Of a DNA stretch of 55,362 nt, positions 47,752-55,362 are shown piece by piece. The translations under genes and the position numbers were made by a program. The notes under the pieces are model-generated. The model saw only the letters and a program-made list of their open reading frames with translations, made no database searches and had not been told where the DNA came from. Source of the stretch: Arthrobacter sp. (GTDB lineage: Bacteria > Actinomycetota > Actinomycetes > Actinomycetales > Micrococcaceae); the NCBI GenBank assembly GCA_025464925.1, contig JAODMS010000069.1, positions 1 through 55,362 on the forward strand, written 5' to 3'. Every line of letters starts with the position of its first letter. Position 1 is the stretch's first letter.

Positions 47752-48825
47752 ATGGCGGAAACGCGTGGTAGTTACGAGATTAAAGTAGTGCACGCCGGTG
47801 GCGAAGGCAGCCACAACGAGGCGAAAGCCTACTTCTCCACTCCGACACTGCGCCCGAGGCCGATTACCTTCTCCGCCAACGTTTCGCTGGACCAGGGCAG
47901 CTCCCCGTGGCTCCCTGTGGCGCTTCCTCTGGCGATGAAGGCAGGCAGGCCGCTGCATGTCGCCGGCCCCCTTGACCAGTTTGCAGTCGGCAATGCGGCT
48001 CGTGCCCAGACAGTCCTCCACCGCTGGTTCCCCGAATTGAATCAGGTTGGACTCTTTGTCGATTCGTTCACCGGGGATGTACCCCGTGAGGACAGGGGAG
48101 TGGGCTGCTTCTTCAGCGGAGGGGTCGATTCGTTCCACTCGGCCCTCGCGCGTGCGGACGACATTACCCACCTCATTTTCGTCACCGGGTTCGACATCGA
48201 ACTGAGCAATGATGACTTGGCGGAGCAAGCGCTGCAGGGGGCTCGGGCGACGGCCGCGGCGATGGGGAAACACCTCATTGAGGTCAAAACGAACCTACGA
48301 ACGCTGTCAAACAAGCACGTTCAGTGGGGGCGCCATTACTTTGGCGCCGCGTTGGCGACAGTAGGGCTCCTTTTGTCCGACCACATCCACACTGCGATTA
48401 TCCCCTCGTCCTACTATGTTGATGATCTTTATCCCTGGGGTTCACACCCGGAACTCGATCCACTGTGGAGCAATTCGAAAGTGCGCTTTGAGCACCATGG
48501 CACGGATCGGACCCGGCCCCAGAAAGTACAGGCCATCAGCGAAGATGACGCCGCAATGGACCATCTGCGCGTCTGCTGGCGCAATCCCGACGGCGCCTTC
48601 AACTGTGGCCGCTGTGAAAAGTGCCTCAGGACAATGGTCAACTTGCGCATTGCCGGTGCGCTGGAGCGATGCCGGACGCTTCCGTCGGAATTCGCTATCG
48701 AGGAGATCGGCGCCAGTGCTAATGGACTCTCGAAGATCTACGCCCGGGAAAACCTGGACGCTCTCCTTGCCTCAGATGTTCAGGACCAGGAACTCGAGGC
48801 CGCGCTCAGGGCCCTGGCCGTCTGA
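47752..48825 (+). CDS. PP-loop ATPase with a QueC-like four-cysteine site, function unknown
   Basis: A 357-residue cytoplasmic protein. The N-terminal 115 residues are beta-rich and unrecognised. Then comes a PP-loop (SGGVDSFHS, residues 122-130), used by ATP pyrophosphatases to adenylate a carboxyl or carbonyl. Near the C-terminus four cysteines (275, 285, 288, 291) form C-x9-C-x2-C-x2-C in NCGRCEKCLRT, close to the zinc site of QueC (7-cyano-7-deazaguanine synthase). No queuosine genes are nearby; the neighbours build a surface glycopolymer. It may amidate or otherwise activate a sugar-acid or other carboxylate. The start follows GGGGGGA. It is transcribed alone, convergent with the epimerase gene. 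Confidence 0.7.
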   Translation: MAETRGSYEIKVVHAGGEGSHNEAKAYFSTPTLRPRPITFSANVSLDQGSSPWLPVALPLAMKAGRPLHVAGPLDQFAVGNAARAQTVLHRWFPELNQVGLFVDSFTGDVPREDRGVGCFFSGGVDSFHSALARADDITHLIFVTGFDIELSNDDLAEQALQGARATAAAMGKHLIEVKTNLRTLSNKHVQWGRHYFGAALATVGLLLSDHIHTAIIPSSYYVDDLYPWGSHPELDPLWSNSKVRFEHHGTDRTRPQKVQAISEDDAAMDHLRVCWRNPDGAFNCGRCEKCLRTMVNLRIAGALERCRTLPSEFAIEEIGASANGLSKIYARENLDALLASDVQDQELEAALRALAV

Positions 48826-48860
48826 GCGAAGGAGAGCGGCCCGGCCGCGCTGACAACGCC

Positions 48861-50006
48861 TCACCCGCCGGCGAACTCGCCGATCCGGAATCCGACGCCC
48901 AGCAGCTCTTCAACCGCTGCCACCGACCGTGCGGCGGCCTTCCCGTCCCCGTACGGGTTCACGGCGTTGGCCATGGCTGAGAAATGTTCGTCGTCGTGGA
49001 GCAGCCGCAGCACCTCGGCAACGATCCGTTCCTCGTCTGTGCCGATCAGTGCCACGGTGCCGGCCTCCAGGGCCTCCGGACGCTCGGTGTTGTCGCGCAT
49101 CACGAGGACAGGCTTGCCCAGGCTGGGGGCCTCTTCCTGCACTCCGCCGGAATCGGTGAGCACGAGGTGGGCCCGGGACAGCAGGCGGGTGAACTCTCCG
49201 TATGCCAGAGGCTCGGTGACCAGGACGTTGGCCTTGCCTTCCAGCGCGGGCAGCACCGCTTCGCGCACCACCGGGTTCTTATGGGCGGGAAGGACGATCA
49301 CCAGGTCCGGTTCGGCGTCGGCAATCCGGGCCAGCGCCCGCCCGACGCCGCGCATGGCGGCGCCCTGGTTCTCCCGCCGGTGCGTGGTGACGAGCAGGAT
49401 TCGCCGGCCGCCGGCCGCGAGTTCTTCCAGCCGCGGGTCCGTGAACGGGAGCTGTTTGTCCACCGTGGCGAGCAGGGCATCGATCACGGTGTTGCCCGTG
49501 ACCACAATGTCGGCCGGGCTGACGCCCTCGGCCAGCAGATTGGCGCGGCTGGTGCTCGTGGGTGCCAGGTGCAGGCGGGTGATCTGGCTGGTGATTTTGC
49601 GGTTGGCTTCCTCCGGAAATGGCGACAGCAGGTCACCGCTGCGCAGTCCGGCCTCCGCATGCACCACGGGTATGCCGTGGTAAAAAGCGGCGATGGCCGC
49701 CGCCGTCGACGTGGTGGTGTCGCCCTGGACAATGACAGCATCCGGCCGGTTCTCGGCGAAGAGCCGTTCCAGGCCGTCCATGGTGCGCGTCATGATGGCG
49801 GACAGCGACTGGCCCCGCTGCAGGATGTTGAGGTCATGGTCCGGAACGATGCCGAACAACTGGTTGACCTGATCCAGCATCTCCCGGTGCTGGCCCGTGA
49901 CCGTCACGACGCAGTGGAAGTGCGGCGACTCCTGAAGGGCGCTGACGATCGGAGCCATCTTGATGGCCTCCGGCCTGGTGCCGAATATTGGCATGATGCT
50001 GTGCAT
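48861..50006 (-). CDS. wecB: UDP-N-acetylglucosamine 2-epimerase (non-hydrolysing)
   Basis: A 381-residue cytoplasmic GT-B-fold enzyme interconverting UDP-GlcNAc and UDP-ManNAc. It shows IFGTRPEAIKMAPIV, VTGQHREMLDQV, VQGDTTTSTAAA, HAEAGLRSGDLLSPFPEEANR, and the C-terminal LTDSGGVQEEAPSLGKPVLVMRDNTERPE. Together with the dehydrogenase at 34537 it gives UDP-ManNAcA; the two genes are 13 kb apart on opposite strands. ATG 50006 is chosen over 50018 because GGGGGA lies four to five bases upstream, within a CTTGGGGGA block. Upstream on the same strand is a small tail-anchored gene. Confidence 0.93.
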   Translation of the reverse strand: MHSIMPIFGTRPEAIKMAPIVSALQESPHFHCVVTVTGQHREMLDQVNQLFGIVPDHDLNILQRGQSLSAIMTRTMDGLERLFAENRPDAVIVQGDTTTSTAAAIAAFYHGIPVVHAEAGLRSGDLLSPFPEEANRKITSQITRLHLAPTSTSRANLLAEGVSPADIVVTGNTVIDALLATVDKQLPFTDPRLEELAAGGRRILLVTTHRRENQGAAMRGVGRALARIADAEPDLVIVLPAHKNPVVREAVLPALEGKANVLVTEPLAYGEFTRLLSRAHLVLTDSGGVQEEAPSLGKPVLVMRDNTERPEALEAGTVALIGTDEERIVAEVLRLLHDDEHFSAMANAVNPYGDGKAAARSVAAVEELLGVGFRIGEFAGG

Positions 50007-50061
50007 GGATTCCCCCAAGAAAGCGCGAGCGGTGGTTGGTAAAGGCTACCCGGCAGCAGGT

Positions 50062-50343
50062 TCAGCCCAGCAGCAGCAGGGCGATCACGAGGGCGGGCAC
50101 GCTGACGACAACCAGGAGTACCGCAAGCAAGGCGCCCAGACGCTTGCGGCGGTGCGCCGTTTCCGCGGCGTCCGGCGCGGCCCCGACTGCCCGCTTGTCC
50201 GACGCTGTGCGCTCGGGTGCCACCTGAAGCGGCTCCGCGCCCGGGACCAGGAGAATGTCCGGAATGTCCTCGTGCAGATGTCGGCGGCGCAGATGCCGCG
50301 GGGTGGCGGTCAGCCGGGGAGTACCGTCGGCGGACTTTTCCAC
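50062..50343 (-). CDS. Small basic tail-anchored membrane protein, unknown
   Basis: A 93-residue protein. The first 68 residues are polar and Arg/His-rich (RHLRRRHLHED); the last 25 are a strongly hydrophobic helix (LGALLAVLLVVVSVPALVIALLLLG) preceded by RRKR, so the N-terminus is expected in the cytoplasm. The GTG start has AGGAGG eight bases upstream; an overlapping ATG in another frame is too close to that site. It lies 55 bases before wecB and 69 after the DUF218 gene, all on one strand. No family was recognised. Confidence 0.6.
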   Translation of the reverse strand: MEKSADGTPRLTATPRHLRRRHLHEDIPDILLVPGAEPLQVAPERTASDKRAVGAAPDAAETAHRRKRLGALLAVLLVVVSVPALVIALLLLG

Positions 50344-50412
50344 AGCATGGTCCTCCTGGCCTCAATAAGTCATTCATCTGGCTGACGGCTTCAACCTGAC
50401 GGGCTTCAATTC

Positions 50413-51000
50413 TTACATTCCCGCCTCGGTATCGGCGCATTCCGGCCGCAGCGACGCATCGATCAGGCCGCCGGATTCGATGACAAAACGCCGTAGCCAC
50501 TGCCACGGGGCAAGATCCGGATGCGAGGCGACCATCTGTACGTCCGCCGTCGTACACTGCGCGATGAGGCGGCCGGCCCGGCTGACGTGGTAGCTGGAGG
50601 TCACCACCGTGACCGACTTCCAGCCGTTAAGCTCCACCAGCCGGGAAATCGCGCGTGCTTCGCCCCGGGTATCCAGATCGGCGGGCCTGAAACAGACCAG
50701 GGAGGGGTTCGGAAACACAGCCGATCCGCAGATGCTGTCGGCCGCCCTGTTGCCGAAGGTGTCGGTACGGGAGAGGACCAGGACGGGGATATCCAGCTCG
50801 CCCTGGATCCGCTGCGCCGCGGGCAGGCGTTCAGAGGCCGCTCCGCCCAGCATGATGACCGCGTCCGTTCGGTGCAGGCTCAGCGGATCCACGTTCACAA
50901 AGAGCTGCACGGCGAAAACCAGCCACAGCACAAAGCCCCCGGCGGTGAAGGCGAGCACCCTGCGGGTTGGGGTATTCATCACGCGGACGGAGAAATGCAC
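50413..51000 (-). CDS. YdcF/DUF218 (ElyC-like) membrane protein
   Basis: A protein of up to 195 residues with one N-terminal membrane helix (VLAFTAGGFVLWLVFAVQLFV) and a DUF218 domain: TDAVIMLGGAASERLPAAQRI, VLVLSRTD, and the typical VTSSYHVSRAG. DUF218 proteins such as ElyC influence envelope carbon-lipid metabolism in Escherichia coli; the reaction is not settled. The start is uncertain: GTG 51000 or ATG 50979, neither with a clear ribosome site. Position upstream of the small protein and wecB suggests an envelope-polymer role. Confidence 0.75.
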   Translation of the reverse strand: MHFSVRVMNTPTRRVLAFTAGGFVLWLVFAVQLFVNVDPLSLHRTDAVIMLGGAASERLPAAQRIQGELDIPVLVLSRTDTFGNRAADSICGSAVFPNPSLVCFRPADLDTRGEARAISRLVELNGWKSVTVVTSSYHVSRAGRLIAQCTTADVQMVASHPDLAPWQWLRRFVIESGGLIDASLRPECADTEAGM

Positions 51001-51211
51001 GGCTATGAGTCTGGCACGCGCTTATGACGGGGCGAAATGGTGGGTAAGTGTTGCGCAAAAGCTTGCAATAAGAATGGTCTGGTGCGGTTGTGCAATTTGT
51101 GATAGTAGTGCAGGGCGTGACGGGTGTGAAATGGCGTTTAGGCTATAGGCATCCACCCATGTCTCACCAATAGGTTCCGACCTTAGGTCCCCACCATTTA
51201 AGCGAGCCGTC
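51001..51211. other. Divergent intergenic region before the metalloprotease
   Basis: About 210 bases between the DUF218 gene and the protease gene. It is noticeably more AT-rich than its surroundings and includes TTGCGCAAAAGCTTGCAA (51051-51068). TATAGG (51144-51149) could be a -10 element. No gene or firm operator was identified. Confidence 0.35.
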
Positions 51212-54169
51212 TTGCGAATACTGAAGATAGCGGTAACCACAATTGCCGCCGCGATGCTGGCAACAGCCTTACCCCAGGCCGCTCTGGCGGGCACGCAGTT
51301 TGTCCCGGGCGCCCCGCTGGCTGTCCCCTCGGTCACTTCTCCCAGCCCCGCGCCCCCGGTGGATGACTTTGTCCGTCCGGAACCGCCGGCGAACAGGATC
51401 AAGTCCGAGTACACCTACGTGAGCGCGCCGCTGGCGGGGACGATGAAGACCACCCTGGTGACAGTCCAGCTGGCCGACAAGTCGGCGGCCGAAACAGACG
51501 CCGCCGTGCCGATGCCAGCGGCCCGGGCGTCCCTCGACGCCGCCAGGGCGTACTGGGCGTTTGCCAGCGTGGGCCGCGTTGACATTTCCCTGACAGCGGC
51601 GCACCAGCGGCACATGTCAGCGGCGAGATCCAACCAGTCGCCGGCCGATATCGTCAACACCGTGGCCAGGGAGCTCGGCTGGACCCAGAGCCCTTACACC
51701 GCGCTTGTCATGTTCGTCCCGGGCGCCACCTTGAACAACGGCGCCGCCGGCATGGCGTACAGCAACGGAAGCATCGGCGGACGCATCCTGATGCCGCAGA
51801 ACAGCCGGCTCGCCACGCCCGTGCTGGCGCATGAATTCGGGCACCTCCTGGGAATGGACCATGCCAACAGCCTCCTGTGCGGCAGCGGGGTGGCGGACGT
51901 CGCCCCGGGGGCCTTTGCCGGCTTTGCGGACCCCAGCTGCTCCATCAAGACCTATGGCGACAACCTTGACCTGATGGGCATCTCCCACTGGGACATGATG
52001 CCGGTCATCAGCGCCAGTTTCTGGGAAATGGGCCGGTTCGGAGACGGCAACGAGATCGCCAACCTGGGCACGGTCTCCGCCGCCCGCAGCGTGACACTCA
52101 GGCCCTGGGCCGGCACCGGAGCGAACCGGGCCGCGAAGTTCACCGATCCGAAGTCCGGTGAGGTCTACTACCTGGAGCTCCGGGCACCGGTGGGCTATGA
52201 CAGCGCGATCGCCCAGAACGGAAACCGGGGCGTGAAGATCACCCAGCAGGGCGGCGGGAACTCCTCCGTCCTGCTCCCGCCCAACACCCGGTCCACGGCC
52301 TTCAGCGGCTACTACAGCAAGACCCAGGCCTGGCAGGCCGGCACGACGTTCACCACCCACGCCGGGACGCGGGTCTCCATAGACTCAGTCAGCAACAGCG
52401 CTGCCACGGTCACGATCCGCCCGCCGGGCAACCCGGCGGTGGGCTCCTTTGACAGTGCCGCCGCGTCCGTCACATCCGGCGGCGCCCTCCTGAAGGTCGG
52501 AGGATGGGCCGTGGACCCGGTCCGCAGTTCCACCTCGACGCAGGCCCACGTGTATGTCACCGCCCCCAACGGAACGAAAACCGGCCACGTCCTGAGCGCT
52601 GATAAGGCGCGCGCCGACGTCAACTCGGCCCTGGGTATCAGCGGCAATCACGGATTCCAGAACTCCATCGCCGTCCAGGCAGCCGGAACCTACCAGGCCT
52701 GCGCCTTCGCCATCGGCGTCTCGGAAAACACTTCCTTGGGCTGCCGGAGCGTCACCGTTGCCGGAACGCCGGCACCGGACGGCGCCTTGGATACGGTGAC
52801 CACCGCCATGGAAGCAGGGCAGCCCAAGATCAAGCTGCGCGGCTGGGCCGCGGACCGCGGCACGCCCGCCGCCTCCATTCCCGTCCACGTCTACGTCACC
52901 ACTCCGGACGGTAAGACGGCCGGCCAGGCCTTCACGGCGGACCAGATGCGCCCGGACGTCAACCAGGCTCTCGGCATCACCGGTTCGCACGGTTTCGCCG
53001 TCACCCTTCCGGCTATCCAGAGCGGCGACTACAAGGTGTGCGCCTACGGCCTCGCCGTGTCGGCCCTGGCCGCGGCGGCCAACACCCCGCTCGGCTGCCA
53101 GACCATCACGGCCGTAATTTCCGATTATCCTCGCGGCTCCCTGGACTCCGTGGCCTTCGGCAACGCCGGTCCGTCGGCGGGCCTCGAGGTTGCAGGGTGG
53201 GCCTACGACGTCGGCACCCCGACTGCTTCCATCCCGGTCCACCTCTATGTCACTGCGCCGGACGGCACTTCCAGCACTGTCACCACCACCGCCAATGGGC
53301 CTAGGCCCGACGTCAACACTGCCATGAGGGTCACCGGTTCCCACGGTTACCGGACCACAATTCCCGTGACCCGGACCGGAAACTACCGGGTGTGCGCCTA
53401 CGGCATAGCCGTGAGCAGCCTTACCAAGGGCAACGCGTTCCTGGGCTGCCGGGACGCCGCGGCGACTGCCGCGGCGCCGCCCGTCGGCTACGTGGACTCC
53501 ATCAGCGTGGACACCAGCAACCCGGCCGCGGCGATAACGGCCTCCGGCTGGAGCTTTGAGCCGGCCACTCCGTCCGCATCCAACGCCGTCCATATCTACG
53601 TCACGGCCCCTGACGGCAAGACCACCGGTCACGCCTTTCCCGCGAACCAGCCGCGGAACGATGTCAACGCCGCGCTGTCCGTGTCCGGCCGCCACGGCTT
53701 CAAGAACAGCATTCCCATCACCCAGACGGGCCCGTACCGCGTGTGCGCCTACGGTATCGCCGTGAGTCCGCTCAGTGCGGGAAACACGCTGCTGGGCTGC
53801 CGGGACCTCACGGCACGGGCGGGGGCTGCTGCCATGGGCTTCCTGGATACCGTGGGGCTGGCCGGCACGGGTGCCGCCAAGTCCGTGACGGCCACCGGCT
53901 GGACGGTCGATCCCAGCTTCACGAGCAGGAGCACGCCGGTCCACATCACTGTTAAGTCTCCGAACGCCACCTCCAAAAGCTACAAGTTCACCGCCGACGT
54001 GGCCCGGCCGGACGTCAACGCGGCGTTGAAGATCACCGGAAAACACGGCTACCGCACGGCGGTGCCCATTTCCGCCCGCGGGAAATACACGGTCTGCGCC
54101 TACAGCCCGGGGCTCGCGGTTCTCCGGGCCGGCGTCTCCCAGCTGGGGTGCAAGCCGGTCACCTTCTGA
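51212..54169 (+). CDS. Secreted zinc metalloprotease with five C-terminal repeats
   Basis: A 985-residue exported protein. The start is probably TTG 51212: the frame is stopped at 51146 and no ATG or GTG lies between, while the TTG gives a good signal peptide (LRILKIA then a hydrophobic core, cleavage after ALA near residue 26). The catalytic domain carries HEFGHLLGMDH (residues 207-217), the metzincin HExxHxxGxxH zinc site, and a Met-turn-like NLDLMG near 255. From residue 411 to the end are five repeats of about 115 residues. It may process surface proteins or degrade host or environmental proteins. It is the right-most gene of the island. Confidence 0.85.
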   Translation: MRILKIAVTTIAAAMLATALPQAALAGTQFVPGAPLAVPSVTSPSPAPPVDDFVRPEPPANRIKSEYTYVSAPLAGTMKTTLVTVQLADKSAAETDAAVPMPAARASLDAARAYWAFASVGRVDISLTAAHQRHMSAARSNQSPADIVNTVARELGWTQSPYTALVMFVPGATLNNGAAGMAYSNGSIGGRILMPQNSRLATPVLAHEFGHLLGMDHANSLLCGSGVADVAPGAFAGFADPSCSIKTYGDNLDLMGISHWDMMPVISASFWEMGRFGDGNEIANLGTVSAARSVTLRPWAGTGANRAAKFTDPKSGEVYYLELRAPVGYDSAIAQNGNRGVKITQQGGGNSSVLLPPNTRSTAFSGYYSKTQAWQAGTTFTTHAGTRVSIDSVSNSAATVTIRPPGNPAVGSFDSAAASVTSGGALLKVGGWAVDPVRSSTSTQAHVYVTAPNGTKTGHVLSADKARADVNSALGISGNHGFQNSIAVQAAGTYQACAFAIGVSENTSLGCRSVTVAGTPAPDGALDTVTTAMEAGQPKIKLRGWAADRGTPAASIPVHVYVTTPDGKTAGQAFTADQMRPDVNQALGITGSHGFAVTLPAIQSGDYKVCAYGLAVSALAAAANTPLGCQTITAVISDYPRGSLDSVAFGNAGPSAGLEVAGWAYDVGTPTASIPVHLYVTAPDGTSSTVTTTANGPRPDVNTAMRVTGSHGYRTTIPVTRTGNYRVCAYGIAVSSLTKGNAFLGCRDAAATAAAPPVGYVDSISVDTSNPAAAITASGWSFEPATPSASNAVHIYVTAPDGKTTGHAFPANQPRNDVNAALSVSGRHGFKNSIPITQTGPYRVCAYGIAVSPLSAGNTLLGCRDLTARAGAAAMGFLDTVGLAGTGAAKSVTATGWTVDPSFTSRSTPVHITVKSPNATSKSYKFTADVARPDVNAALKITGKHGYRTAVPISARGKYTVCAYSPGLAVLRAGVSQLGCKPVTF
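52442..54166 (+). repeat. Five tandem protein repeats of about 115 residues
   Basis: Units begin at 52442, 52781, 53135, 53486 and 53837, each opening with G-x-x-D-[ST]. Shared features are GW near position 20, VH-x-YVT-x-PDG, RPDVN-x-AL, G-x-HG[FY], and two conserved cysteines in CAYGIAVS and LGCR. Each likely folds as a beta-sandwich module closed by a disulfide. The last copy is the most divergent. Confidence 0.85.
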
Positions 54170-54190
54170 CGCCGCGCAGCGGCCTCCGGA

Positions 54191-54228
54191 CTGCGGCTGC
54201 GCACGCGGCGGGCGCCGCGTTGCCGCAG
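54191..54228 (+). terminator. Hairpin after the metalloprotease gene
   Basis: CTGCGGC pairs with GCCGCAG, and inside it ACGCGGC pairs with GCCGCGT around GGGC. It lies 22 bases after the protease stop and before thiL. No T-run follows. Confidence 0.55.
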
Positions 54229-54248
54229 CCTCGCGGTAGCGTAGGGCT

Positions 54249-55289
54249 GTGCCCGAATCCGCTGTACCTGAATTTCCGCTGACCGTCGCCGGGCTCTCCG
54301 AGTCCGAACTCCTGGAGCGCATCTTTCCACGCCTCAACCGCGGCCCCGAAGGAAACGAGGCCATGCTCCTGGGGCCCGGGGACGACGCGGCCATCGTGGC
54401 CGCGCCGGACGGCCGGACGGTGGTCAGCATCGACACCCAGGTCGCGGACCAGGACTTCCGGCTGGAGTGGAACAACGGCTACCGGAGCAGCGGTTATGAC
54501 GTCGGCTGGAAAGCCGCCGCACAAAACCTGAGCGACATCAACGCCATGGGAGCCCGGTCGACCTCCCTGGTGGTCAGCCTGACGATGCCACCGGAGACCC
54601 CCGTCTGCTGGGTGGAAGATTTCGCGGACGGGCTCACGGCCGGCCTCCGGGGCCTTGGCGCCGGCGGCTGCGCGGTGGCCGGCGGCGATCTGGGCCGCGG
54701 ACGCGAACTGGCCGTCACCGTGGCGATCCTCGGAACCCTCGACGGCCAGGATCCGGTCCTCAGGTCCGGTGCCCGCCCGGGGGACACCGTCGCCCTGGCG
54801 GGCACCGTCGGCCGCGCCGCCGCCGGGCTCGGGCTGCTGGAGTCGGCCCTCGCCTTCCGGGAGCTCAGCGGGGAACAGCGGGCACTGATGGACCTTCAAT
54901 GCCGGCCGCACCCGCCGCTCGCCGCCGGGCCCCTGGCCCGGGAGGCAGGCGCCACGGCCATGATGGACATCTCCGACGGCCTGCTGCGGGACGGAAAGCG
55001 GCTGGCCGCGGCCAGCCACGCCGTGCTCAACCTCGACGCGGCGGCCCTGAAGGAACTGGCGGTCCCGCTCCTGCCGGCATCGGAGCCGCTGGGAACGGAT
55101 CCGATGGCCTGGGTCCTCGGCGGCGGGGAGGACCACGGATTGCTCGCCACATTTCCTGCAGGCCTTCGGCTGCCTCCGGGTTTCACTGCGATAGGCTCGG
55201 TAGAGGCCCCCGCACCGACGGACAGTGCGGGCGTGAAGATCGCGGGCAGGCCCGCTGACGCTGTGGGATGGGATCACTTTGCAGACTAA
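54249..55289 (+). CDS. thiL: Thiamine-monophosphate kinase
   Basis: A 346-residue cytoplasmic kinase phosphorylating thiamine monophosphate to thiamine pyrophosphate. It has the N-terminal LSESELLERIFPRL, the nucleotide/metal motif GPGDDAAIV, the acidic segment NLSDINAMGARS, GGDLGRG, and MMDISDGLLRDG. The GTG start lies very close to a possible TAGCGT -10 element, so the leader may be very short. thiL resumes the core order (DUF3515, thiL, DAK2) that the island interrupts. Confidence 0.94.
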   Translation: MPESAVPEFPLTVAGLSESELLERIFPRLNRGPEGNEAMLLGPGDDAAIVAAPDGRTVVSIDTQVADQDFRLEWNNGYRSSGYDVGWKAAAQNLSDINAMGARSTSLVVSLTMPPETPVCWVEDFADGLTAGLRGLGAGGCAVAGGDLGRGRELAVTVAILGTLDGQDPVLRSGARPGDTVALAGTVGRAAAGLGLLESALAFRELSGEQRALMDLQCRPHPPLAAGPLAREAGATAMMDISDGLLRDGKRLAAASHAVLNLDAAALKELAVPLLPASEPLGTDPMAWVLGGGEDHGLLATFPAGLRLPPGFTAIGSVEAPAPTDSAGVKIAGRPADAVGWDHFAD

Positions 55290-55362
55290 AATTGCCGCCA
55301 ACGCGCAAGCGATGAAGCGGTGGTTGGGCAAGGCGGAAACAACGCTAGGGAACCACAGCGAC
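55279..55362 (+). CDS. DAK2-domain protein, N-terminal fragment cut by the window edge
   Basis: An open frame runs to the end of the window and reads MKRWLGKAETTLGNHSD from ATG 55312. A TTG at 55279, overlapping the end of thiL and preceded by GGGATGGGATCACT, may be the real start. The LGNHSD segment is typical of the N-terminus of YloV-type DAK2 proteins (dihydroxyacetone kinase-like, fatty acid kinase-associated), which follow thiL in related genomes. Only up to 28 codons are visible, so the identification rests on this motif and synteny. Confidence 0.6.
   Translation, partial: MQTKIAANAQAMKRWLGKAETTLGNHSD

Noticed and set aside
27119..54169. Prophage or transposon origin of the island
   Set aside because: No integrase, transposase, phage structural gene, terminal repeat or tRNA end fragment was seen at either edge.

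Overview
The window is a high-GC actinobacterial chromosome segment, most like Arthrobacter/Pseudarthrobacter (Micrococcaceae). The evidence is the strong GC bias in coding DNA, many GTG starts, the ATGA stop/start overlaps, and a familiar core order: ilvC - serA - ABC exporter - metG - leuB - ilvE - gltX - tRNA-Gln/tRNA-Glu - IclR regulator - leuCD - murA - plsC - gpsA - ddl - DUF3515 - (island) - thiL - DAK2. The species assignment is inference; no rRNA or species marker is present.

Positions 1-26908 hold core housekeeping genes. They cover branched-chain amino acid synthesis (ilvC end, leuB, ilvE, leuC, leuD), serine synthesis (serA), two aminoacyl-tRNA synthetases (metG, gltX), two tRNAs, a pair of dynamin-like GTPases, and a wall/lipid operon-like run (murA, plsC-type acyltransferase, gpsA, ddl). 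Strong hairpins end several units. An IclR regulator is divergent from leuCD; an inverted repeat lies between them, and one arm of it recurs upstream of leuB 12 kb away.

Positions 27119-54169 look like an accessory surface-glycopolymer island, placed between DUF3515 and thiL where I would expect those two genes to be adjacent. A plus-strand operon (27119-39003, then 39111-40475) encodes a proline-rich membrane-anchored protein, two GT4 glycosyltransferases, a Wzm/Wzt-type ABC exporter, a CgeB-GT2 fusion, a UDP-ManNAc dehydrogenase, a GT2-TagF fusion and a secreted Fn3-nuclease. A convergent minus-strand operon (47458-40632) encodes a nucleotidyltransferase, a very large TPR-TagF-GT4 fusion, a pyruvyl transferase-like protein and a GT92-like glycosyltransferase. 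Further along are a QueC-like PP-loop protein of unknown role, the UDP-GlcNAc 2-epimerase that supplies the dehydrogenase, a small tail-anchored protein, a DUF218 protein and a secreted metzincin with five C-terminal repeats.

Together these suggest an ABC-exported, ManNAcA-containing, teichoic-acid-like polymer built from CDP-activated units and decorated by several glycosyltransferases. No Wzx/Wzy, no obvious priming transferase, no TagD-like cytidylyltransferase and no transposase was recognised in the island. At 54249 the core resumes with thiL and the first codons of a DAK2-domain gene.
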